From Chloromonas sp. AAM2 (lineage: Eukaryota > Chlorophyta > Chlorophyceae > Chlamydomonadales > Chlamydomonadaceae), in the NCBI GenBank assembly GCA_004335635.1, contig QAXH01006444.1, positions 1 to 64,000 on the forward strand: 64,000 nt of DNA, written 5' to 3'. The notes beneath the pieces are model-generated. The model did not search any database. It saw only the letters and a program-made list of their open reading frames with translations, and was not told the origin of the DNA. Shown here piece by piece: positions 48,901 to 61,701 of the stretch. Both the position numbers and the translations under genes were made by a program. How positions within the stretch are numbered: the stretch's first letter is position 1; each line of letters starts with the position of its first letter.

Positions 48901-51900
48901 GTACGCCTTAGGGCACATACTGCTCAAACAGGTGCGGCAGCTCAGGCCAACAACCACCTTCAACGCAGTGTCAGCAACATGTCCCAGCTTTTGCAAATCT
49001 GCTCAAGCAAGTGTGCTGGCTGAGACCAAATGAGCTGGTGCAACCGCCCAAGATTTTGCTCTCTCAGTGTGTAAATCAGTGTGTAAATCAGTGTCGGCAT
49101 GTGTCAGCAACCATGTTCTGCAAACTTTTTGCAAACCGGTCTATGTTACTACTACAGCAGGCAACATCTGAGCAGCGTGATAATGCTTGAATCGTATCTT
49201 TTCAGTTTAGCCAGGAGCCTGCCAACCACTGTCGTCGCAAATCTCCTGTGGCTACAGCTGCTTTCCTAACTACTTCAACCTCTTTGTCATGTGCGCGGAA
49301 CTTGCTGCTGGGATGCGTTCCTAGGCCTCACCACTATCTGATCTAAATCTCCATCTAAGAGGAGAAAGAGTGGCTGCCTGTGTCAGTACATCTGCGTGCC
49401 AATCCCGTTGCTGTATGTTGCATCAGCAGTTTGTCTTGAAAGTGCTGCTAAACAGTAGCTTCCTGTAAATAGCTAGCATTTCTTCTGCTCTGATCAGTCA
49501 GTACTGGTATTTGTATCCCGCTTCCGCCTTGTGTTGTTAACGCAGGCTGCCCAGCAGCAGCAGCAGCAGCAGCAGCAGGGTAAGGCACAAGGCGAGGCGG
49601 GCGGCCCACAGCCCGAGCGCTCGGGGCGCCGATGGTGGCTGTTCGGCCGCGGCGGGCAGGGCGGGTCCAAGGCGGCTGCATCACTGGAGCGCCGTGGACT
49701 AGGACTCATGTCAGATGCTGTGCAAGCCCTGGAAGATGCAGGTGAGCCGTTTATTCAATGGAATCTCAAGCACATCTTGCTAGCCACTGTTTGGGAATGG
49801 CCGGTGCGCAATGTCACAGTAGCCAGCCTGGATAGATGTGTACTGGTGGGGGGGTCGCAAGTGAATGCTGATCATGATGTGTTGCAGTTGCCTGCGTGTC
49901 TTGTTGTCAGAGAGTGTGCAGGTCAATGCAGTGCTCAACTGGCTATCCACTCTGGGACAACTGTACAGTCAGCGGGGCATGTACCCGGAGGCGCTGAGGT
50001 GTGCTCGCAAGGCCATGTACCATTTTGCAAACGACAAGGGAGAAGGCATAGCAAACGTGAGTGAGGCTTGGCCAGGCAGGCAGGCAGGCAGGCAGTGCAA
50101 GGAAGGGACCCAAGCTGCGCATGCGTTAGAGCAGGCAGTGGTAGCACGGATTGTTGGTCTGCAGCACAATGGTGTGCAAAACCACACTGTATGTTGGTAT
50201 GTTAGCAGGCAACCGTCAATTTTGTTGCTACTACAGTGGGCATTGCTGGGGTGGCAATCGTGACGTGCAAACGACAACAAAAAGAGACTTTTCAAACTCC
50301 ATCATAGTCCATACCTCCCACGCGCTCATGCAGGCCCTGCCATGCTCATTGCACCCCCATTTTGTACTATTGGATTCAGCAGAGCTTGCAACACATTGTG
50401 AAGCTTATGCGTCTACAATGCGCCTCCTGCTGTGTGTGAACACATGCAGGCATCTGAGCTGTCAGACCGGTTGATTGAATTGCTGCTGAAAACGGATCAG
50501 GATGAGGAGGCACGTGATGTGGCAGCCACGTGTGCAGCGGCCAGGCAGCAAGTAAGTCACCCTTCAAGACCGATGCAAATTCGGATTATTCCAGCTGAGT
50601 ATATGGCTGAAGGGCTCTTTGCAAAGCAACGAAAAGCAGTTTAGGTTTCTGCCATTGAGTTCTTGGTGCACTGTTGTCACAACGCAGCGGGAGAAGCCAA
50701 AATTCTTACAGCGTCGTCATTGCCACATGAGTGCCAGAGTCCAGATGATCCTGTGACATCTTATCTGCAAGGTATAGACAGCGTACCTCATGTACATGGT
50801 CGTGCTAGGAGTGTGATACTTTGATTTCAAGGATTTGGCCACGTGCCCCACATGCATAAGACGTTTCATACATGCATGCAGTTATTTGGGCGTGAGCTGG
50901 CTGTTGCCCAATCGTGGCTGCGGCTGGCAACTATGGAGGCGCAGCTAAAGCAGGTGGGCCTCAGGGCTGGTCTCTAATGTCACAAAGAACTGGGCACATT
51001 TATTACATTATTCTCAGGCAAGTGAAACAAGTGGCATCACAAGTTGGAGCCGGATCAGCAGACAAACAAACTCTCTCTGCAGTAAGATATAAACGATCTG
51101 CATCAAATACTAGTAATGCACAATGAGACAACAAACAAAGGGTGCATACTGACCGAGCCAGGGGCATGCATGTGTCTTCGTTGCAACTCTGTGGCGCCAG
51201 ATGCATGTCGGCATGTTTTGTTCATGCTGAATGATTCTGTTGCGCGTGACGTGCGCATCGCCGCTGCGTGCTGCACAGTGCGTGACTGTGAACTGCACAG
51301 AGCGCTTTGTTTTGTAGCTACATATCAATCGTCATGTAAACCGTCACAGGCGAGGTGCACAGGTGCATGTACGTTTGGGCCACAGGCTGCCACCTATCAA
51401 TGCCACCATCATGGCTTCTCTCCAAGGTCCAGTTTCGTTCTCACATTGGTGGTCAGTCGCGAATGGGCCTTCCGCGAGTGTGGGTTCACAGGCTGTGTTT
51501 GGGCGCATCTCATCAGGGTCTGGCTTGCTTTCCGGCCTGCTCTGGCCCATCTCTCGAGCATGTGGGAACCTTTCACAATAGCTGATAACCAGCTGACAAC
51601 GTACGTTTGTACCCGTTTGTGTGTGTGTGTGTGTGTTGTGTGTGTGTTGTGTGTGCAGGCTGACCTGTCCGCTGCATTGCAACATGCACGGAACGCCGCT
51701 GTGCTCTCGGGGGAGCTGTTGCACGAGTACACCAAAGCAAGCGTGCCAAACTGGCTGGGCAAACAGGGACAGCAGAAGTGGGTAGCACATGGCTTTTCAT
51801 GGTTTAACCCACGGTACTGCAGCTAGACACACTATCTCACCAAGAATTACGCGCCGGACAATCGTTAAGCCAAGAAAGGTCACTAGTAGCAGGTTTAAAA

Positions 51901-52906
51901 ATACGTATGTCATCACTAGCACCACGGTTCCAAGTTGAGAGTGGGAGCATGGTGGCGCAGGATCAGTACGGCTGGGCAGGCAGGCAGCAGAAGTGGGTGG
52001 CATGGTGGTGCAGGATTAGTAGGGTTACTGAGTGAGGGTTGTGCAAATGATGGCAACCCGGGTTGTTCAGATGCACATGTCTGTCCACCGGACGCACGCT
52101 GCAGACAGGCACATGCGTAGGCTGTTGCCCTCGCGCGCATCTGACAGGGACAGTGTTGGGGCAGAACCGGTGGGGTGGGTTTACAGGGGGCACGCTGCAG
52201 ATAACCAGCGGAATGTTGCTGCAATAGAAGCAGCAGCAGGAACAGTGTCCCTAACACTTCAGTTGGTAGTTCTGCCTACAATCGCTGAAGCAGGGATTAA
52301 GCAAAAAAGCACAATGCCTGTTGATTGCTGTTGCTGGTATGCACTTAAGTCCTTGGTATGAGTGCATAACAAGGACAAGTGTACAGCCAATCAAGCCACA
52401 AACTAGCTTTTCATGTTCCATTCTGACCTTTCCTTTGCTGCTTGCATCGCAGTGGCGCCAAACGTGCGCGTGCGGCACATGTGCATGCATCCGCGCTCAA
52501 GTTCATGGCTGATTACTCAGACTCAGGGGCCAGCGGGGACGGCCCTGGCACCGAGGCGGCTGTTTCTGCACTGGAAGCAGCCGTTTCTACTCTGGAATCT
52601 GCAGTTGTGGCCGCTGCCCAGCAGCTCCAGCGCTTGTCATCAAGCGCAGCAACTGAACAGGGAGTGGACGCTGGGGCTGCAGTAGATGCAATGGCTGGGC
52701 TGTATGTGGAGCTCCAGCTACAGCTGCTGGACTGTTTGGAAGCTCTGGCTGGCCGGCTGCAAGCTGCAACTGGCAGCAGCAGCAGTAGCGGAGGAGGAGG
52801 GAGCGGAGGTGGCAGTGGTGGGGCAGGCAGAGGGGCTCAAACAGGGCGGTTGGAGACTGTAAGGGCTCGGCAGGAAGAGCTGTCCAAGTTGCTACTCAGC
52901 AGCTGA
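45926..52906 (+). CDS. TPR (kinesin-light-chain-like) protein with thylakoid-lumen type presequence
   Basis: Exons: 45926-46112, 46354-46430, 47059-47195, 47701-47857, 48137-48227, 48611-48659, 48856-48931, 49546-49741, 49911-50056, 50450-50551, 50882-50953, 51659-51777, 52453-52906; 1863 nt, 620 residues. The N-terminus (MTRTRNLLAYLAKLPLTTTH) is rich in Ser/Thr/Arg and poor in acid, like a chloroplast transit peptide. It is followed by a hydrophobic stretch ending SPANAAAS, a thylakoid processing-type site. No twin arginine is seen, so Sec import is the inference. TPR helices: YQAGRYPQAEAKFLEAV, STLNNLAEFYRNTGQ, VSAMHNLALSYEARG, STLGQLYSQRGMYPEALRCA. A CAG-encoded Q9 run starts exon 8. The C-terminus has coiled-coil-like helices and a Ser/Gly linker. 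Introns 3 (47196) and probably 4 (47858) use GC donors. Partners are unknown. Confidence 0.78.
46815..46856 (+). repeat. CACAC pentanucleotide microsatellite
   Basis: About eight ACACC units in intron 2 of the TPR gene. Confidence 0.95.
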
Positions 52907-54140
52907 AGCAATGTGCAGGTGTGATGGCAGGTGTGATGGCTGGACGTTGCAATTTGTGCTGCTAACTGATCTTTGAGCAGGTCGCATGCCTTCATTAAAA
53001 GGGTAGGACATTAGACAGCAAACTACTTGATTATCTGTCGTATTATCAGATGTGTCGTATTATCAGATGTGTATTTTCCGTCCTGATCCAGGGTCACCCG
53101 TGGCCACAGCCGACGTACTGCTAACCCTTGCCACCCACTGCCGTGAAGGCAGCTTGCGGTATTAACCTTGGCCACTTGGTGTGTATTTTTGCAGAGCTGG
53201 CGTGCGGTATGATTGTGTCTCAGTAGCGGCATTCACTGAGTGACGTGAACAATCTGTGACAACGGCTTACTGAATATGGTGTCTTGTGCCCTGTCTTACA
53301 TGCGGGCTGCCTGAACGGGGCCAAACACACCAGGAGTCACGCTCTGCTCTTGCGTGTGCCCAGCCTGCTTGGATAACAATGGAAGTTGCTAGCGTGAGCA
53401 ACCCTGACCCGTCTTACCGATCACGGCATTCTATGCCAGACCCCATCACAAACCCCATCACACCAGGGCAGACACAATCTTGAACATGGTTTCCCTCCAT
53501 CTTATTGAGGCCAAAAACCATGTCATGCAGAATAATAGAGAGAACCCACCTACCGGATAGCAGGTTACATGAACTGCCCATGGCCACATCCCAGGTCACA
53601 TTAAGCGATTGGCTTGTGGGGTGAACCTCTATTAACACCACTCTTGAGGCCACGGTGAGTGAGTCTTGCACAACTTAGGTGAATCTGTAACCCTCAAGGT
53701 TCGAGCTGGCATTCTGCACGCGATACTGCATTGTAAAGGGCAACATCAAGCCAGCCCAGCTTGCAACACTTCGCACTGATACAGTTTCAGTTGAGGCCAG
53801 GAAGCCGGATGTTGCGCGGCGTGAAATATTCTCTGCCGGACTACCGCAATGCCAATAGCAAGGCGAATGCACAATCCACAATAGAATGCATAATCCGGCC
53901 CGAAACCGTAATCCGAAAAAGCGTTCGTACCGCCGTACACGGATGGCGAAGGTGAACGGCAGGATTGTGACAGAAGGCGAACATAACCAGTTGAACAGCA
54001 AAGAGCCCTTGAAGAAAAGCAACGGTCTACTGTCAAAACTCTCAAACAAGAAAGTCAACACACCAAGATAGCGCGCAGCGTCACCAGTCAAGAGTTGACC
54101 TGCCAGCGGGCACAACCTGCACGCGGCGCAGCGCCAGAGA
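52907..54140. other. Intergenic region, TPR / protease genes
   Basis: Genes on both sides point the same way. The first TGTAA after the TPR stop that I found is near 53685, implying a 3' UTR of about 780 nt. Frames here (for example 53675-54115 minus) have no motif and no splice partners. Nothing else was recognised. Confidence 0.5.
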
Positions 54141-57100
54141 ATGACCAGTAGTGCAGTTGCGTGGGCGGTACTGTGCTCAGCCCTTCTCTGCCTGGCTTCA
54201 GAAGTGCAGGCGCAAGGTAAGAGGTCCGCCGTACTTGGTCAAAATGACGCGGACATAACCAAGTGCAGGACAGCAGCGAACAATATCTAACACGACGAGC
54301 ATGTTCTTGCCATTCATGCGCAGATGTGGACCTGCGACTTGCCGTTCACCCCAGCATACGGCTTCTGCTGGATCAAGGCAATTTGACCGTCAGCGAGTCT
54401 GATGTGCCAGTGCAGACCCAGCAGGAATGGACTTCCGTCAAATCGAAGACCACGTTCGGTCGCAAGTCAGCTCGATCCGTTGTCATTCCTTCCACCACGG
54501 ACAAGTGTCCCGGCGCCCCTTGCAAGTACTTTTTGCGTAGCTCCGTTGAAGCTACCCCCTCTGCCGAGATTCTCATGACCATCACCAATGTGACGCTCTC
54601 TCAGCTCGCTCAAAAGTGCCAGGACACAATCTTCTGTGTGGCCTTCGACACGTTGGGAAACCTGTGGACTGGCATCAAGAATGACAGCTTGGTCCAGGTG
54701 AGCTCGTTATGTCCAAGTGCTGGACATCGATTCCACGTGTACTTTGGCAGGTCACGGAGAATTCTGCGGACTTGCTATATGATAGAGCATATGATTGCCA
54801 TATGATTGCCATATGACAGAGCTTGTGAGATATGTGATAGCCCCCACTTCGGACATGACAGAGGCTACTTGACGTGGATAATGACTTGGACTCCACACAC
54901 CCTGGCACTCAGCGTACTACAACAGCTCCTGCACATTTTCTGCTGCATGCATCTCTTCAGAATGTACTGCGCTGCTCTCGATACTGACGATCCTTGTTAG
55001 CAACTTTCCCACTACCACTACCATCGTGTTTGCAGGTGGCCGCAAAGAAGCCCTGCTATGGTATCTACGTTCACAAGTCTCCCAGGAAGTGGACTGGCCT
55101 TGCATCAGCCTTTACTCCTAAGCTGCAGGATGCACAGGCGGCAGGACAGGCAATAGTGGAGCAACAGCAAGTCTTTTGGGACCAGGTACGGCTTGTGCAT
55201 GGGCTGCACTAGCCATCGTTTGTCTTTCCTTGAGCCTTCTGTGCCTGGTCTGCAGATGCAAGCCAGCTCAGTGTGCGTGTGGCACCCATCTGACCTGCAT
55301 TCTGTGCTTTGAATTCCGCAGGTCACGTCTGTCCGCGCCATCCTAAAAGACATGGAGCCAGCCGATGTCAACCAAGACTCGACAATTGACTTCATCACGG
55401 AGGCTCTCGGATTGAAGAACGACTTGAGAGGCCGCAGAATGCTCCTTGCCACCAATCAAACCAGCCTCAAGGAAGCGGTGAACAAGGTTGTCGCAGCGGC
55501 ATCTGCGCCTTCTGTGTACGACCCTCGTCTTCCTTCCACCACTGATGGCATGGCATATCCGTGCCCAGTGGTAAACCAAGGGTGAGCAGCGTTTGCAGTG
55601 TGCGCAGGCTGTCACAAATCCAAAAAAACAAAATCAAATCTGGGGAAATGCTGACCCTGTCAACCAGAGCCACATTGATCACTGATTTTCATCTGATTAA
55701 TAGAGCCTCAAAGGTCATTGTATGTGTTATCCATCCTGCGCGTGCAGGGAGTGCGGCAGCTGTCAGTCCTTTTCAGCCATTGGTGCAGCGGAGGTTGCCG
55801 TGGGATTCGCTCGGAGACAGAACTGCCCAATTCAGCTCAGTCAGCAGTGGATGTTCTTCTGGTACGTACTGACTGTCGGTCACATGTTAAGTCATGATCG
55901 GCGTTTTCAGGTACAGACCTTGACTGCCAGTCCATCCAGCCATCTGCTCGGAATTCCCAGATGACCCTTTACTACATGCGCACCAACGTGTGCCTTTTCT
56001 CTGCTCAATCCCCGCCTACAGCAACGGCAAGTTCTTCCCAAGCTGTGATGAGGGATGGACTCCTGACGAGGCAGCTCAAGTGCTCAAGCAAAGGGGCACT
56101 AGAGCTGCAGCGTGCTTTCCTTACACAGGGTAAGAGCCTACAGGCACAAAATGCAATGCTCAGCTTAGGCCGCTGGCTTTTGCAGTGGTTTCTGCACTGG
56201 TAGCCGAATATATGTACTGCTGCCAGACAGCAGATATCCCTGACACCTGGGTAGTCACACTGTTGTTAATTCTATCCAAGAGTTTTGAATCTTGTCCCAA
56301 CCAGAGTCAGGAGTTCTGCAACTTGTCAGTTCTTTCTGACACTCTTCAGTGCTTGCCTCTTCCATGCTTGCAGAGTTTCAGGGTGCAACAACAGGTGCAA
56401 TTCCGACCAAAACCCTCTGCTAGGTAAGAGTTTCAGGAGGCATGTCGTTCTGATGCGATTGAATTGCTGGCATGCACTCCTGGGTGCCCGGTTTCCAATG
56501 TGCAAAATGTTTTGTGAATGAATATCCAAACTTCCTCCCTACCGGTCCGACTCCTGGCTGAGCACATGTTTTGTCCTGACTCGAGCACAATTTTGTCTTC
56601 CTTGACTGCAGGTGCATTTTCCATCACCCTGTTTGGCCAGAATGATCTGGTTGCTGCCAAGGCGTTTCTGCGCCAGAAGGGAGCCATCTACAGCTACTTT
56701 ACAGCCTATTCGGACATCATGAAGTACAAAGGTGGGTACAGCTTGGATTGGGTTTGCCATGATGTCATGGACGTACTGCGTGTTCCGGCTTGCCAGAATG
56801 TAATTTATAGTGTGTTCCCTAGCTGCCTGTGGCAACACAGCATACAACCCTCCAAAATCATTCAGCTTGCCGTTGAACGGCTTGAGTAGCATGGAACAGC
56901 TGGCATGTCATGCGCACAATTTGAATTGCCGTGGGTTGACTGCACAGGAGGTGTATACCAGCACACATCCGGAGGCGACGAGGGTGGTCACTCTATGGTT
57001 GTTGTCGGTTATGACGATGACAAGCAGGCCTGGATTGCTCGCAACAGCTGGGGCACAGGTGCGCATGTCTATGGTTGTGAACCCGACAAACTTTACTGTG

Positions 57101-58961
57101 TTTCAGGATTGAGTTGGCCAGTTCATTGCCCATGAGAGGTTAGACAGAGGCGTTGATGCTTTGCTAACCGTAGACAGCAAAGAGCCAGCTGGCAACATGC
57201 AAAAGAACTAGCCTAGTTAATTGCAAGGGTCGCAGGCTGGGCGATTTTGGTGTTTTGACACACTTGTCGTTGCGTGTGCTTTGGGCGCAGGCTGGGGTGA
57301 GAAGGGCTACATCATGTTCAGCTACAAGGACCCAGGTGAGGGCCACCTGCTGCTGTAGAATAGTTTGAAGCCAATTAAAATAAAATCAACAATTTGCTGC
57401 TGTCATAGCCAGGCCAATGCACGTCGTCTTTGGCATCAAGCTACCAACAGCTTAAGAGCTCTGTACAACAGTACCACACACCAACACTTGATTTGCTGTT
57501 CCATCACACTCAGCTCTCCAGCGCTGCAGCACACTGTTGTCCGGGATTGGTCCTGCCTTGTAACTTGACACGCTTCAACCTGCACCTTTCAAGCATCCAA
57601 CAGCTATCAATTGTGAATGTGAGGATTGTGAATACCATGCCCTTTGGCAGGAATAGTAATCAGGCGACGATATTGCGCCATATTTCTGACTTGGGCAGGA
57701 GTTCAGCTTCCTTCACCCTGGCTGCTCTCCTCTCATCCATGTGCTTGTTTGTGCATCCCTGCCTACAGTTTTCATGAAGGGTAAATACTACAACATGGTG
57801 GGCGTATCCTATTCCGAGGCCGGCCAGAACGTCGTCAACTCGCCACCACCAACTGTCAGGAGTTCTCCTCCACCAAACGTCAAGTCCCCACCACCCAATG
57901 TCCGGTCCCCACCGCCAAATGTCCGGTCTCCACCACCGAATGTCCGGTCCCCACCACCAAATGCCAGGTCGCCACCAGCAAGCTTCACTCCAGCAACTGG
58001 TGAGTCATACTCTTGTCTAAGACACATGGCAGCATTCATGAGAGGCTCTGCCTGTAGTACTGACAAACTCCATTGGTCTTTCTGCAGGGAAGTTGTGCGG
58101 TCCAAGTGCACCCTCCGAATTCACAGATTGCAATCTCATATTGTGTTACGTGTGCTACTGTTCATGCTTTCCATAACCCGCACACACGTCTCCGAGCTCT
58201 GCTTCTGTTGCATCGGTTAACCTTTGTTCCTCTGCGTTACACGTCGTCATGCACCTTGCTTTCCTTGCCTTGCGCAGAAGATCAAAGCCTGCTGTGCAGT
58301 ATCACCCTCTACTCGGCTGCCGGTTTCAGTGGCCTATCCCTGACGCTGTCCTGGCCCCGCTACCTCACAACTGATGACTGGGGATGCGCCTACCTGGGCG
58401 ACTTTGGAACCACCAGGCCCTCATTCGCTTACAAGACGGTTGGATATAAACTCAAGTGCAGGTACGGGACATGGAGTGAGCTCACACATGAGTGCCAAAC
58501 CTGTGGACCGCGGGCAGGAAGGGCACAGTATCTGAAGCCTAAATATAAGTGAAGTCCCCGTTACGGCCGGGTGTGCCAAATGGGCTGGAACTCGGTTTGC
58601 TAACCCTAGCACGTCATGCACATTCATTAGCCTGCGCTAACAACGGCATCACCCCACGGCCGCGATTTGACAGGTTTGATCTCTTTCCACCGCCGCCTGC
58701 AGTTGCGAAGGCACAGACACCGCAGATGAGTGCTTTAATCTGGCGTCGGGGTTCAAGTTCTTCGCGTGGCGTCAGTCCTTCGAGTACTACCGCGACAATG
58801 GCATCGTCAACCCCGAGCGCGGCTCCATGTACTTCTTGCGCGAAGAGTGTACCAAAACGAAATGCTCGTACGACGCCTCAGTGCTAACAGCAGACTGGTA
58901 CAAGGCGTTCAACGCCGCGGCGCTCTGCTGGCAGAATGACGCGTTCGGTCCCTTCAGCTAA
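54141..58961 (+). CDS. Secreted papain-family (C1A) cysteine protease with Pro-rich hinge and C-terminal extensions
   Basis: Exons start at 54141, 54324, 55036, 55322, 55748, 56022, 56374, 56612, 56948, 57291, 57769, 58088, 58278, 58703. They total 2100 nt, 699 residues; only the end of exon 12 (placed at 58105) is uncertain. Signal peptide MTSSAVAWAVLCSALLCLAS is followed by a propeptide-like region of about 285 residues that lacks a clear ERFNIN motif. Catalytic features: Cys in ECGSCQSFSAIG, His in GGHSMVVVGYDDD, Asn in ARNSWGT, then GWGEKGYIMF. Gln replaces the usual Trp after the catalytic Cys (CGSCW in papain). The catalytic part is followed by five or so SPPPNVR repeats (57830-57970). 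A domain beginning CSITLYSAAGFSGLSLTLSW suggests a beta/gamma-crystallin-like strand pattern. A last Cys-containing region ends at the stop. Secretion or lysosome-like targeting is inferred. Confidence 0.85.
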
Positions 58962-61154
58962 GCACACTACGCGTCCATGAAACGCGCGAGGAATTGCGAG
59001 CCGGTCTGCACAAGACTTAAGCTTACAATCCAGTACGCCCTCCGTGTCGTAGGGCGCTTATGCAGCACAGTTGTGTAGTGGTGCTGTTGCAGGAACGACG
59101 CAGGTGATCGCAGCGCAAAAACTGATGTCATCCTAAGCATTTACCGGGACATTAGTCCTCGATATTCATACTGGCAGATAGCACACCTTGCTGAAGCGCA
59201 AACGCAGTGTAGCTAGGACCGTTCAAAAAGCCCGCGGGCATAGCAGCTTATTTGCAAACCAAACGCGTGCAACACGCCCAACCGTTTCTCTCTCAGGAAT
59301 AGCCTCACCTATGTATTATCAGCCGCAGAGGACACGCATTGGTGCGCGCTCGCAATCTAGGATACTGAGGCTGTGTCCTAATGAAGATTATTCACCGGAC
59401 CAGGAAGGCTGAGCTGACCAGTAAATGCCTTGGGGCCACCTGGCAATAGTTGTGCTATTTGTTATTGCGGACCATCGGATTGAATAGCATCATGTTTCCA
59501 CAGCGCTCTTGTTACTGTGTGCACACAGTAACCCTCACCTTATGACCCCTCCTTTGCAACCACGTTTTCTGTTGGTGCATTTGTTCAGTTGTCGTAAACG
59601 ACCAGAGTACACCAGGCTAACCCTGCCTGTTTGGTTGAGCCGGTAGACTGACCGCACCATGCACATTTGCGTAGCAGGCACAGAGCACCAGCTGTAACTT
59701 TTGCGCATGAGGGCATATGTGGCGCAAGTTGCTAACACCCACTGAGTGGTTATCTGTCCACCAACATTCAAGCTGGGCTGCACAAGCTGCAGTTCCCGTT
59801 TTCTGGCGCCATTCTGCAACACAATGCGCTAATAGGTCTTTCCAAGCATCGCCTATGCCTCCCGGGCTCAAGCGCTTTCCCGCTTCCTCTTTTGACATGC
59901 CGTTGTTCCCATGGCTTGGCAAGGCAACACCTTTCCGGTGCTTACTGTTGTATTTTGAACTTGTTCGCGTGCGTTTTGTGAAGTTTCACTGCTGGTTGAG
60001 CAATGCCAGTGTACCTGCTGTTTGCCAAGTCAGCTGGATGAGGTGTTCCTTAACCGTTGTGCATCTGTTCTTGTATTTGCTGAGCTGCAATTTGAATCTT
60101 GCCTATTGCTGTTAAGTTTTCTTAGTTGCCACATGATTGGACAACAGTGGGTGCAAGCCCCACCGTCCAAATTGGCATTGCAGGTGTCCCTCTTGCTCGT
60201 TCCTGTAACTTTTGCAACTGAAGCTAGACAGACGGGGCCTGTATATGTTTATGTCTTACATCAGAGCAGCCGTCATAGGACACAAGTTGGGATGTGCACC
60301 GCCCTAACTTACCCTGAGCAAGAAGGAAGAGGAAAGGCAGAAACTGGCCCGCAGGCAGCAAGGAAGGCAACCGGCTGTGAAAGATAGAAAAACCCGGGAA
60401 ACAGGGCACAGAAGGCGCATGCAAAGCGTGCTGGTCAAGCGTGCCATGGAAAGGCTATAAGCGTGTCAAGAAAAGAATCCATGCGCTGCGTGCCATGAGA
60501 AGTGTCCATGCGGGCCATCATGAGAGCGCATGCGAACAGTGGAACTTTAAGTGAGTCATGAGAAGAGTCAATGTGGGCCATGTAAACATGATAGCAGTGG
60601 CGAGTCATGTCAGGCCGCCGCAGCAGCTGAGAGGCACATGACGAGGACTGGTTGCAAGAGTCGCGAAGCTGCTTTTCCGCATGCTGGGTCTGACTACGCT
60701 GTCAGTGGTTAGACTTGCCTTGTTATGCATTGCGGTGTGCGGCCGTGCCAGCCTCAGTCACCAGGTCTGATACATGCATACAATCTAGTAACAGCCAGCA
60801 TGTCAAGTTTTAGTGAAGGTTTTGGCTGGTCACCCAGGAAACACGAAAACCTGAGCACCCACCATCAGGCAGCCACCAAGAACTAGCGTGCAACAACTCC
60901 GCTGGTACGGTAAGTGCCCAGGCATAAGGTGGTTGCAGTCAGGCATCCTGGGCACGGTCTCTGGAATGGCATGCCTTATGCCACATCAGATACTAGGCTT
61001 GGAAGTTGGGCAGTTGAAAGAAACCGACCAGTTCTTTGCCCACCAGTTCTTTGCTTCTGTCTGGCTCACGAGACTTCAGCCCATCAACGACGTACTTAAC
61101 ACTAGCCCCGCTGGATTGCTGGGTCTAAGAAACATGTAGTTCGTAGACGTGCAG
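58962..61154. other. Intergenic region, protease / NEK kinase genes
   Basis: About 2.2 kb. A TGTAA near 59694 could serve the protease gene. The start codon of the kinase follows gcag directly, so an intron in its 5' UTR is possible. The short frames seen on both strands have no motif. No other feature was recognised. Confidence 0.5.
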
Positions 61155-61589
61155 ATGTCGAATGGCCCCGGCCCGGGCCAACCTGCCGAGTCCCATGGCC
61201 CCATCGCGCCCACTGCAGTCCCGTCCGTTCCTGGGCGGCTTGCTGACGCGTATGATGTGCAGAAGCCAGTTGGCAAGGGAGGGTACGCGATTGTGTACAA
61301 GGGTGTGCGGAAGCAGGATGGGCGCATTGTGGCTGTCAAGAAGGTTGAGGTAAGGCTCACTATGCATGCTGCCAAACATAGGCGTGCCATGTGCCACATC
61401 CATCCAACTACACATGCCGCCTGCTCCAGCACCAAGCCCACACGGTGTTCGTGCATGGCACACATGTCATGAACTTTTCCCATTTACGTGCTTGTCGAGT
61501 CAGGAGGTCCTGCCGGTGGCAAGTATGGGAGGCCGCAAATCTGAGTCAGTGAGATAAGCAGACCAAGCACCTTGAAACAAGGTTGTAGC

Positions 61590-61620
<31 letters not shown>

Positions 61621-61641
61621 AGCACGCACGCACACGCACGT

Positions 61642-61701
<60 letters not shown>

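Noticed and set aside
50688..50757. Possible extra exon REKPKFLQRRH in the TPR gene
   Set aside because: It has a usable acceptor, but its in-phase frame hits a stop. Joining the exons at 50450 and 50882 directly keeps phase and TPR spacing.
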